Source of the DNA: an uncultured Muribaculaceae bacterium
GTDB lineage: Bacteria > Bacteroidota > Bacteroidia > Bacteroidales > Muribaculaceae
DNA length: 8,576 bases
NCBI GenBank assembly: GCA_947177435.1
Contig: CAMWUM010000072.1
Coordinates: 1 to 8,576 of the forward strand
Direction of reading: 5' to 3'
Shown here: piece by piece, positions 1-6,120 of the stretch
How the letters are laid out: the number at the start of each line of letters is the position of its first letter
Position numbering within the stretch: the stretch's first letter is position 1
Made by a program: the position numbers and the translations under genes
Notes under the pieces: generated by a model
What the model was told of the DNA's origin: nothing
The model's input: only the letters and a program-made list of their open reading frames with translations
The model's database searches: none

Positions 1-525
1 GTGGTCGACATCCTGCGCGGTTGAGCCCGAGCCGAGATGATCGGCGAGGGCTAGCGGCGAGGCTAAACCTGCGGAGCAGGCGGCGACCTCCGGCAATCAG
101 AATGGAGCAACTACATGCTGCAGATGCTGCAACTCGGCCTCATTGACATCGATTATGCGCGAGGCAAACGCCTGACTGTCACCCCTTACGGCATGGACGT
201 GGTGAAGGGCCTCCGCCGCATCGAACTCACAAAGTACGTATCGCCTACGGCTCGCGCTCTGGCTGCCACCAAGCCCAAGCAGCCCGCCTCAGATCAGCAG
301 CGCCTGCTGGCCGTGCTCAAGCAGGTGCGCAAGGCCGAAGCCGCGAAGGCCGGAATGCCCCCGTACCTCGTATTCAGCGACGCGACGCTCACCGACATGG
401 CCGCACGCGCACCCCTCACGATGGAGCAATTCGCTCTGGTCAGCGGCGTAGGCGAGAAAAAGCTCGTCCGCTTCTGGCGCCCATTCGTCGACGCCATCCG
501 CCGCTTCAAATCAATTAACAATTAA
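1..525 (+). pseudogene. recQ: RecQ-type ATP-dependent DNA helicase, C-terminal remnant with three in-frame stops
   Basis: RecQ helicases unwind DNA 3'-5' in recombination and repair. Only the C-terminal part is in the window; the helicase core would lie to the left. Frame 1 opens with VVDILRG, the start of the RQC winged helix, and resumes as GAGGDLRQSEWSNYMLQMLQ, the typical later part of that fold. An HRDC domain follows (about 295-520; QRLLAVLKQVRKAEA, then LVSGVGEKKLVRFW), with a TAA stop at 523-525. Between the two RQC pieces the same frame carries TGA (22-24), TAG (52-54) and TAA (64-66). The piece aligns without gaps to the E. coli and Bacteroides RecQ sequences I remember, so these look like nonsense changes rather than a simple frameshift. 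The conserved H-D-x-L stretch is also lost (R-R-G instead). ATG 115 begins an intact 136-codon tail, but it lies inside the winged helix and is not a natural start. Family assignment is firm; pseudogene versus sequence error is open. Confidence 0.7.
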
Positions 526-536
526 TATGATACGAC

Positions 537-557
537 GGACGCACAAGCCGTGCGTCC
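537..557. repeat. Palindromic intergenic repeat, copy 1
   Basis: The arms GGACGCAC (537-544) and GTGCGTCC (550-557) form a perfect 8-bp stem around the loop AAGCC. It lies 11 nt after the recQ stop and about 50 nt beyond the end of the xylE gene. It matches copy 2 at 17 of 21 positions. It could fold in transcripts from either side and act as a two-way terminator or 3'-end stabiliser, but no clear U-tract follows it in either direction. A REP-like dispersed repeat is the simpler reading. Confidence 0.7.
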
Positions 558-582
558 CTACGATCGATATGATGCAATGTAG

Positions 583-603
583 AGACGCACGGTCCGTGCG
601 TCC
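583..603. repeat. Palindromic intergenic repeat, copy 2
   Basis: GACGCACGG (584-592) and CCGTGCGTC (594-602) are perfect 9-bp arms around a single central T. In RNA this would fold as an 8-bp stem with a 3-nt loop. The unit starts 46 nt after copy 1 and shares its arms. It lies 8 nt downstream of the xylE stop, where a 3'-end hairpin would be expected, but the sequence that follows on the minus strand (TCTACATTGC) is not a U-tract. A role as the operon's terminator is therefore only possible. Confidence 0.7.
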
Positions 604-610
604 GGTGCAA

Positions 611-2119
611 TTAGTTGGATTTCTTACCGCGATTGCGCCAGTAGGCGGTCATGTCTTCGAGGGTCTTGCCCTTTGTTTCGGGCACGAGCTTGTAGACAAA
701 CCAGGCGGCCACAACGCAGATTACGCCGTATAGGCCGTAAACGAAGGCGTGGCCGAAACTTTCGCCCATCGAACCGAGCTTCATGTCGTACATGGGCACG
801 AACGATGAGCTGACAATGAAGTTGAAAATCCACTGGAAAGCCACGGCGATGGCCACGGCAGCACTGCGGATGGTGTTGGGGAAGATTTCGGAAATAAGCA
901 CCCAGCATATCGGACCCCACGAGAACATGAAGCTGGCCGAGTAGACCATAATGCTGACCACCGAAACGATCGGGGGCAGTCCGCTGACGATATTGGGGAG
1001 CATCACGCCGAAAGCGCCGATGGCCATACCAATCGAGCCACTGATTAGCAACGGTTTGCGTCCCCATTTCTCTACGGTGAAGATGGCCACGAGGGTGAAC
1101 GCGATGTTGACGATGCCCATAATCACGGTCTGCACCATAGGGTCGCCCATATTCATCGACTCGAAGATGCGCGGAGCGTAGTAGAGCACGGCGTTGATGC
1201 CCACAGCCTGCTGGAACACCGACAGCATGATGCCGATGAAGATGACCAGGAAGCCGAACGACATCAGGCGGTCGCTCTTGACGGTGTCAGCCGTCTTGAT
1301 TTCCTTCAAAATCTCACGGGCCTTGTCGATGCCGTTGATGCGGGCGAGCACGCGCAGAGCCCTCTCATCCTTGCCTTTGAGGGCCAGGAAGCGGGGCGAC
1401 ATGGGCACGAAGCAAACGAGAATGGTGAAAACACCTGCCACAAACGCCTCGCTGCCAAACATATAACGCCAGCCAGTGGCGATGGTCCAGGGGTCGTTGC
1501 CCTCGACGACGCGGTATACACCCTCAGATATTTCCTTGACGATGGGCTGAAGGTGATCACCGAGGATGAGGAAGTTGACGAAGTAGACCACGAGCTGACC
1601 GAAGATGATGGCGAACTGGTTCCACGACACGAGAGTGCCGCGCATGTTGGAGGGAGCCACCTCGGCAATGTACATCGGGCACACGGCCGAGGCTAGGCCT
1701 ACGCCCATGCCGCCAATGACACGGTAGACGTTGAACGCCCACAGCAGGCCCAGATTGGGCTCGCCCTCGTTAAAGAACAGGAATTCGGGATAATACGACC
1801 CAAGAGCCGAAACAAAGAACAGCACGCCGGCGACAATCAGCGAGCGCTTGCGGCCGATGCTGCCGGCCAGCAGGCCCGACAGCGCGCTGCCGATGATGCA
1901 GCCGATCAGGGCCGACGACGAAGTGATTCCGTGAATCGTGGGGGTATAGACAAAGTCCTTTGCACCAAGGAAGAAGGCCTGTAGGCCCTTCTCGGCACCG
2001 GAAATGACAGCGGTATCATAACCAAAGAGCAAGCCTCCAAGCACTGCCACCAATACGATGGAGAACAGGTAAGGCTTGCTCCCTTTGGTCGGATACGCTG
2101 CAGCTGCAGCGGCACCCAT
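611..2119 (-). CDS. xylE: D-xylose/H+ symporter, XylE-type major facilitator sugar porter
   Basis: This is a 502-residue, 12-helix inner-membrane protein of the MFS sugar porter family (E. coli XylE has 491 residues), which imports free D-xylose with protons. Family marks in order are GYDTAVISG with Asp35 in helix 1, GRKRS (89-93) after helix 2, the NQFAIIFGQ helix with Gln168 and Gln175, QQAVGIN (303-309), YYAP, GRKPL, SWGPICW (400-406), AFQW with Gln429 and Trp430, and PETKGKT near the C terminus. The residues that contact xylose in E. coli XylE (the two Gln, the QQ..N group, Trp and Gln-Trp) all have counterparts, which supports xylose over glucose-only or arabinose transport. One oddity is PMSPR (239-243) where the family usually has PESPR. 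The start codon shares its A with the xylA stop (TAATG), so translation is probably coupled. It is the last gene of the block. Confidence 0.9.
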   Translation of the reverse strand: MGAAAAAAYPTKGSKPYLFSIVLVAVLGGLLFGYDTAVISGAEKGLQAFFLGAKDFVYTPTIHGITSSSALIGCIIGSALSGLLAGSIGRKRSLIVAGVLFFVSALGSYYPEFLFFNEGEPNLGLLWAFNVYRVIGGMGVGLASAVCPMYIAEVAPSNMRGTLVSWNQFAIIFGQLVVYFVNFLILGDHLQPIVKEISEGVYRVVEGNDPWTIATGWRYMFGSEAFVAGVFTILVCFVPMSPRFLALKGKDERALRVLARINGIDKAREILKEIKTADTVKSDRLMSFGFLVIFIGIMLSVFQQAVGINAVLYYAPRIFESMNMGDPMVQTVIMGIVNIAFTLVAIFTVEKWGRKPLLISGSIGMAIGAFGVMLPNIVSGLPPIVSVVSIMVYSASFMFSWGPICWVLISEIFPNTIRSAAVAIAVAFQWIFNFIVSSSFVPMYDMKLGSMGESFGHAFVYGLYGVICVVAAWFVYKLVPETKGKTLEDMTAYWRNRGKKSN

Positions 2120-2121
2120 TA
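2117..2121 (-). promoter_or_regulatory. xylA-xylE stop/start overlap (TAATG)
   Basis: On the minus strand the xylA stop TAA and the xylE ATG share one base. Such overlaps usually let ribosomes finishing one gene re-initiate on the next. This fixes the xylE start and ties transporter synthesis to isomerase synthesis. Coupling is inferred from the overlap alone. Confidence 0.7.
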
Positions 2122-3435
2122 TGCGTACATGTTTACGATGGCCTCGTAGAGCTCCTGCTTGCCGGAGGTCTGCTTGGGCTCGTCGACGGCCTTGCCGTAT
2201 TCGTAAACTTCTTCGAGGGTCATCTTGCCGTCCTCAAAGTCCTTGCCCTTGCCAGAGTCGAACGAAGCGTAACGCTCGGCGAGCATCTTCTTGTAGGGCG
2301 ACTCCTCGAGCAGAGCGGCAGCACTCTCGAGAGCGCGGGCCATGGCGTCCATGCCGGCGATGTGGGCGATGAAGATGTCCTCAAGGTCGGTGGAGTTGCG
2401 GCGGGTCTTGGCGTCGAAGTTGGTGCCGCCGTTGCCCAGGCCGTCGTTGCGGATAATCTGCATCATAGCCTGGATGAGCTCGTAGTTGTCGATTGGGAAC
2501 TGGTCGGTATCCCAGCCGTTCTGGTAGTCGCCGCGGTTGGCGTCGATGCTGCCGAGCATGCCGTTGTCAACGGCCACGCAGAGCTCGTGCTCGAAGGTGT
2601 GGCCGGCGAGGGTGGCGTGGTTGACCTCGATGTTGAGCTTGAAGTCCTTGTCGAGGCCGTGAGCCTTGAGGAAACCGATAACGGTCTCGCTGTCGACATC
2701 ATACTGGTGCTTAGAGGGCTCCATGGGCTTGGGCTCGATCAGGAAGGTGCCGGTGAAGCCCTTAGAGCGAGCGTAGTCGCGGGCCAGGGTGAGCATCTGA
2801 GCCAGGTGCTCCTTCTCGCGCTTCTGGTCGGTGTTGAGGAGGCTCATGTAGCCTTCGCGGCCGCCCCAGAACACGTAGTTCTGTCCGCCGAGCTCGATGG
2901 TGGCGTCGATAGCGTTCTTGATCTGCACGGCTGCGCGGGCCACAACGTCGAAGTCGGGGTTGGTGGCGGCGCCGTTCATATAGCGGGCGTTGCCGAATAC
3001 GTTGGCGGTGCCCCAGAGGTTCTTGATGCCGGTCTCAGCCTGCTTCTGCTTGATGTAGGCCACAACCTCCTTGAGGTTAGCCTCGTACTCGGCCACGTTC
3101 TTGCCCTCGCTTACGAGGTCGACGTCGTGGAAGCAGAAGTACTCGATGCCCATCTTCTGCATGAACTCGAAGCCTGCGTCTGCCTTGTCCTTGGCTGCCT
3201 GTACGGGGTCGGTTGACTCGTTCCAGGGGAACTTCTTGGTGCCGCCGCCGAACTGGTCGCCGCCCTCAGCGCAGAGGGTATGCCACCATGCCATGGCGAA
3301 CTTGAACCAGTCTTTCATCTTCTTGCCGAGAACGACCTTCTCAGCGTCGTAGTAGCGGTAAGCCATGGGATTGCGGCTTTCCTTGCCTTCAAACTTGATT
3401 TTTCCTATGCCAGGAAAATACTCTTTTGTTGCCAT
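2119..3435 (-). CDS. xylA: Xylose isomerase
   Basis: This cytoplasmic enzyme interconverts D-xylose and D-xylulose, using two divalent metal ions. The protein has 438 residues, the usual length of the Bacteroides/Piromyces type of isomerase, and closely resembles the B. thetaiotaomicron enzyme as I remember it. Visible active-site parts are FHDVD with His103 and Asp106, WGGREGY (190-196), IEPKP with Glu234 and Lys236, NIEVNHA with Glu270 and His273, SIDANRGD with Asp298, GWDTDQ with Asp309 and Asp311, and NFDAK with Asp341. No catalytic or metal ligand seems to be missing. The start ATGGCAACAAAAGAG follows a long G-free leader, without a Shine-Dalgarno sequence, as is common in Bacteroidetes. 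Codon use is strongly biased (GGC, GTG, CTC, AAG), suggesting high expression and producing long false open frames on the opposite strand. It sits 72 nt after xylB and overlaps xylE by one base. Confidence 0.97.
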   Translation of the reverse strand: MATKEYFPGIGKIKFEGKESRNPMAYRYYDAEKVVLGKKMKDWFKFAMAWWHTLCAEGGDQFGGGTKKFPWNESTDPVQAAKDKADAGFEFMQKMGIEYFCFHDVDLVSEGKNVAEYEANLKEVVAYIKQKQAETGIKNLWGTANVFGNARYMNGAATNPDFDVVARAAVQIKNAIDATIELGGQNYVFWGGREGYMSLLNTDQKREKEHLAQMLTLARDYARSKGFTGTFLIEPKPMEPSKHQYDVDSETVIGFLKAHGLDKDFKLNIEVNHATLAGHTFEHELCVAVDNGMLGSIDANRGDYQNGWDTDQFPIDNYELIQAMMQIIRNDGLGNGGTNFDAKTRRNSTDLEDIFIAHIAGMDAMARALESAAALLEESPYKKMLAERYASFDSGKGKDFEDGKMTLEEVYEYGKAVDEPKQTSGKQELYEAIVNMYA

Positions 3436-3505
3436 AATTTTGGTTTATTATGATGGTTTGTTGGTTGTTTTTGGGAGAATTGGGATTTTGGGGGAGGATG
3501 GGAGG
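3436..3505 (-). promoter_or_regulatory. G-free, C-rich leader upstream of xylA
   Basis: The mRNA-sense sequence of this 70-nt xylB-xylA gap contains no G and 28 C (40%), with CCTCCC and CCCCC runs near xylB and an A-rich stretch next to the xylA ATG. Such RNA cannot form ordinary hairpins. Two roles are possible: an open translation-enhancing leader for the strongly codon-biased xylA, or a C-over-G bubble of the kind Rho factor loads on. The composition is read directly; either role is inference. Confidence 0.5.
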
Positions 3506-3507
3506 CT

Positions 3508-4992
3508 TTATGACAGCTCTTTCTTTAAATAGTCCTTCCAGCGGGCGTAGGCCTCGAGGTAGGGGGTGCGGTCGGCTGCGGGCTCGATGGTCTGGATGAG
3601 CTTCAGGCTGCCGAATGCCTCGTTGTTGTCGGCGTAGATGCCGGCTCCGATGCCCGCACCTTTGGCGGCGCCTGCGGCGCCGTCAGTGTCGAGCAGGTCG
3701 ATGGTGGCGCCCGATACTGATGCCAGCGTGTCGCGGAAGATGGGGCTGAGGAACATGTTGGCGTGGCCGGCGTGGATGCGCTCGATCTTCATGCCGATGC
3801 TCTCCATAATCTCCATGCCGTACATGAACGAGAACACGATGCCCTCCTGGGCGGCGCGGATGATGTGGCTGCGGTTGTGGATGTTGAAGTTGATGCCGTG
3901 CATCGAGCAGCCAATCTGCTTGTTTTCAAGTACGCGCTCGGCGCCGTTGCCGAAAGGCAGAATCGACACGCCAAGGCTGCCGATGGGGGCCTGGGCTGCG
4001 ATGTCGTTCATCTCGGCATAGCTGATGCCTTCGGGAGCGACGTTGCGCTTAATCCACGAGTTGAGGATGCCGGTGCCGCTGATGCAGGTCATCACGCCGA
4101 TGCGGGTCTGCTCGGCGGTGTGGTTGACGTGGGCGAAATTGTTGACGCGGCTGCGGGGGTCGTAGTCGACCGTGCCGTTGATGCCGTACACCACGCCGGA
4201 GGTACCTGCCGTCGATGCCACCTCACCGGGATTGAACACATTGAGTGACAGTGCGTTGTTAGGCTGGTCGCCGGCGCGGTAGGTGACGGGGATGCCGGGG
4301 GCGAGGCCAAGCTCGGCTGCCACATTCTCGGTCACGCGGCCCTGCTCCGAGAATGTAGGCTTCACCTCGGGGAGGATCGAATGGCCGTAGCCAAAATAGT
4401 CCATCAGGAAGTGGGCCGGGCCGCACTCCTTGAAGTCCCAAAGCATATACTCCGACAGGCCCTCGGGGTTGGTGCAGAGCTCGCCGGTGAGGCGCCAGGC
4501 GATGTAGTCGCCGGGCAGCATTATCTTGTATATTTGCTCAAAGAGCTGGGGCTCGTTCTCCTTCACCCACGCCAGCTTGGTGGCGGTGAAGTTGCCGGGC
4601 TGGTTGAGCAGGTGGCTCAGGCAGGTCTCAGCGCCGAGGTCGGCCAGGGCCTTCTCGCCGTAGGGCACGCCGCGGGAGTCGCACCAGATGATAGCGTCGC
4701 GCAGCACGTTGAAATCCTTGTCGACAGCCACCAGGCCGTGCATCTGGTAGCTGATGCCGATAGCCTTGATGTCTTTAGGGTCGATTTTAGCCTGGCCCAT
4801 CACCGAGGCCGTGGCCTGCTTGAGGTAGTTCCACCAGTTTTCGGGGTTCTGCTCAGCCCAGCCGTCCTTGATGGCCTTGATCGGAGCCTCGGTCTTGGGG
4901 TAGAAGTCCGAAGCCACGCACTGGCCGGTGACAGCGTCGACGAGCGCCGCCTTAACCGACGAACTGCCTATGTCGTAACCAAGTAAATACAT
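3508..4992 (-). CDS. xylB: Xylulokinase (FGGY carbohydrate kinase family)
   Basis: It phosphorylates D-xylulose with ATP to xylulose 5-phosphate in the cytoplasm, the step that feeds xylose into the pentose phosphate pathway. The protein has 494 residues, a normal length for XylB. The N-terminal domain begins with the phosphate-binding loop YDIGSSSVKA (6-15), then QMHG (83-86), the counterpart of the substrate-binding Met-His-Gly in E. coli XylB. The presumed catalytic base is Asp242 in RAGDQPNNA. The C-terminal actin-like domain has STAGTSGVV (260-268) and the nucleotide-binding stretch AGHANMFLSPIFRDTLA (408-424). MHG favours xylulose over glycerol or gluconate. The start at 4992 gives the expected N terminus. 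It lies 117 nt after GH43, behind an array of short repeats, and 72 nt before xylA. All expected motifs are present. Confidence 0.95.
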   Translation of the reverse strand: MYLLGYDIGSSSVKAALVDAVTGQCVASDFYPKTEAPIKAIKDGWAEQNPENWWNYLKQATASVMGQAKIDPKDIKAIGISYQMHGLVAVDKDFNVLRDAIIWCDSRGVPYGEKALADLGAETCLSHLLNQPGNFTATKLAWVKENEPQLFEQIYKIMLPGDYIAWRLTGELCTNPEGLSEYMLWDFKECGPAHFLMDYFGYGHSILPEVKPTFSEQGRVTENVAAELGLAPGIPVTYRAGDQPNNALSLNVFNPGEVASTAGTSGVVYGINGTVDYDPRSRVNNFAHVNHTAEQTRIGVMTCISGTGILNSWIKRNVAPEGISYAEMNDIAAQAPIGSLGVSILPFGNGAERVLENKQIGCSMHGINFNIHNRSHIIRAAQEGIVFSFMYGMEIMESIGMKIERIHAGHANMFLSPIFRDTLASVSGATIDLLDTDGAAGAAKGAGIGAGIYADNNEAFGSLKLIQTIEPAADRTPYLEAYARWKDYLKKELS

Positions 4993-5020
4993 CCTGTTTG
5001 AGAATTGAAAATTAAATTAA

Positions 5021-5108
5021 TAATTATCGGGATTAAGCAGGATTTATCGGGATTTATCGAGATTAATCAATTTTTCCGGGATTAATCTTGATTATCTCGA
5101 TTAATCTC
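5021..5108. repeat. Degenerate 10-nt GATTWATCNN repeat array between GH43 and xylB
   Basis: Units begin at 5031, 5041, 5051 and 5061 (GATTAAGCAG, GATTTATCGG, GATTTATCGA, GATTAATCAA). After a 9-nt break they resume at 5080, 5090 (9 nt) and 5099; 5021-5030 is a weaker unit. The core GATTAATC is its own reverse complement, so the array also forms inverted repeats. The best is CGAGATTAATCAA (5058-5070) against TTGATTATCTCG (5088-5099), one base short of perfect, with a 17-nt loop. The array starts directly after the GH43 stop and leaves a 28-nt A/T-rich xylB leader (4993-5020). It could be operator sites on one DNA face (10-nt spacing is about one turn), an mRNA hairpin that divides the operon, or a dispersed intergenic repeat. 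No Bacteroidetes TAnnTTTG promoter motif is visible in the gap. Confidence 0.6.
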
Positions 5109-5109
5109 C

Positions 5110-6096
5110 TTAATAATAAGTTTTGAGGTTGTCGTAACTGCCGTCGTCGACGGGGATGATGTTGCCGTTTTCGTCGTAGTGGAGCTCGGCCACCTTCAGA
5201 CTGCGGAGCCACGACTTGCCGCCCGAAGGCTGCGAATCGTGATAGAAGAGGTACCACTTGCCCTTGTATTCGACGATGCTGTGGTGAGTGGTCCAGCCGA
5301 TCATTGGCTTGAGTATCTCACCCTTGATGGTGAACGGGCCGTAAGGCGAATCGCCCACGCCGTAGCAGATGGTGTGGTAATCGCCGGTCGACCACGACAG
5401 ATAATACTTGCCGTTGTATTTGTGCACCCACGTGGCCTCGAAGAAGCGGCGAGGGTCGCCGTGCTTCATAGGCTCGCCATTCTCATCGAGAATAACGATC
5501 TCGCGCGGAGCCTCGGCGAACTGCAGCATGTCGTCGGCCAGCAGAGCCACCTTCGGGCCGAGAGCGGGCTCGTCCTCCTTAGGCAAGTGCGGGTTGTCGA
5601 TGGCCAGGTTGTCGCGGTAGCGCTGCAACTGTCCGCCCCAGATGCCGCCGAAGTAGATGTAGCGCTTGTCGCCGTCGGCCAGCACACAAATGTCAATCGA
5701 GTAGCTGCCGCGCATGGGGGCGGGCATCGGGATGAACGGGCCTTCGGGCTTGTCGGCCACGGCCACGCCAATGTGGAACACATCGTTATAATCCTTGGCG
5801 GGGAAGTAGAGATAGTACTTGCCGTTCTTCTCCGAGCAGTCGCAGTCCCACATCTGACGGTTAGCCCACTCCACTTGGTCGATGTCAAGCACGCAGCCGT
5901 GGTCGACAATCTCGCCCTCGAGCACATTGTCAGTCGAGAGCACGTGGTAATCGCGCATGTTGTAGCAGTCGCCGTTGTCGTTCTCGGTGAAAGCCACATC
6001 CACATCGTGCGACGGATAGATGTACAGCCTGTCGCCAAACACCTTCACCGAAGGGTCGGCCATGTAATCGGCCGGAAACAAATATTTTCCTGTCAT
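5110..6096 (-). CDS. GH43 beta-xylosidase / alpha-L-arabinofuranosidase, cytoplasmic
   Basis: This glycoside hydrolase family 43 five-bladed propeller protein removes xylose, and in close relatives arabinose, from the ends of short xylo-oligosaccharides. The family's three catalytic acids are visible: Asp14 in YMADPS (general base), Asp135 in GSYSIDI (pKa modulator) and Glu220 in RRFFEATWVHKYNGKYY (general acid). WTTHHSIVEYKGKWYLFYHD near the C terminus is also typical. At 328 residues it is a single domain with no carbohydrate-binding module. There is no signal peptide, so it should act in the cytoplasm on imported sugars. It resembles, from memory, the B. ovatus bifunctional xylosidase/arabinosidase (GH43 subfamily 1 type) and the xynB product of the Prevotella xynD-xynA-xynB cluster. 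The start lies 24 nt after the GH10 stop, so the two are very likely co-transcribed. Whether xylose or arabinose is preferred cannot be read from the sequence. Confidence 0.92.
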   Translation of the reverse strand: MTGKYLFPADYMADPSVKVFGDRLYIYPSHDVDVAFTENDNGDCYNMRDYHVLSTDNVLEGEIVDHGCVLDIDQVEWANRQMWDCDCSEKNGKYYLYFPAKDYNDVFHIGVAVADKPEGPFIPMPAPMRGSYSIDICVLADGDKRYIYFGGIWGGQLQRYRDNLAIDNPHLPKEDEPALGPKVALLADDMLQFAEAPREIVILDENGEPMKHGDPRRFFEATWVHKYNGKYYLSWSTGDYHTICYGVGDSPYGPFTIKGEILKPMIGWTTHHSIVEYKGKWYLFYHDSQPSGGKSWLRSLKVAELHYDENGNIIPVDDGSYDNLKTYY

Positions 6097-6120
6097 ATAT
6101 GATTGTTTGATTTATTCAAT

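Noticed and set aside
22..66. Stop-codon recoding as the reason for the in-frame stops in recQ
   Set aside because: All three different stop codons occur, and the neighbouring genes end normally at TAA or TGA, so no single reassigned codon can explain it.
115..525. Stand-alone small protein starting at ATG 115
   Set aside because: GGAG lies at 104-107, but the ATG is inside the RQC winged helix and RecQ sequence continues in the same frame upstream. A gene remnant explains it better.
537..603. CRISPR array
   Set aside because: Only two short palindromic copies with one spacer-like gap are present, and there are no cas genes; the unit size and position fit an intergenic REP-like repeat.
527..733. 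Small + strand frame running through the palindromes into the 3' end of xylE
   Set aside because: It covers the repeat pair and then reads antisense to the conserved XylE C terminus, so it is not a credible gene.
2362..3216. Long open frame (284 codons) on the + strand opposite xylA
   Set aside because: It is low-complexity (rich in V, L, A, G, E), matches no family I know, and lies fully opposite a near-perfect XylA. It arises from xylA's strong codon bias.
4381..4986. Open + strand frame (201 codons) opposite xylB
   Set aside because: It is a codon-bias shadow of xylB, with no recognisable motif.
5179..6102. Open + strand frame (307 codons) opposite GH43
   Set aside because: It is a composition shadow rich in V, H and A, opposite a gene with all GH43 catalytic residues; it shows no domain or leader signal.
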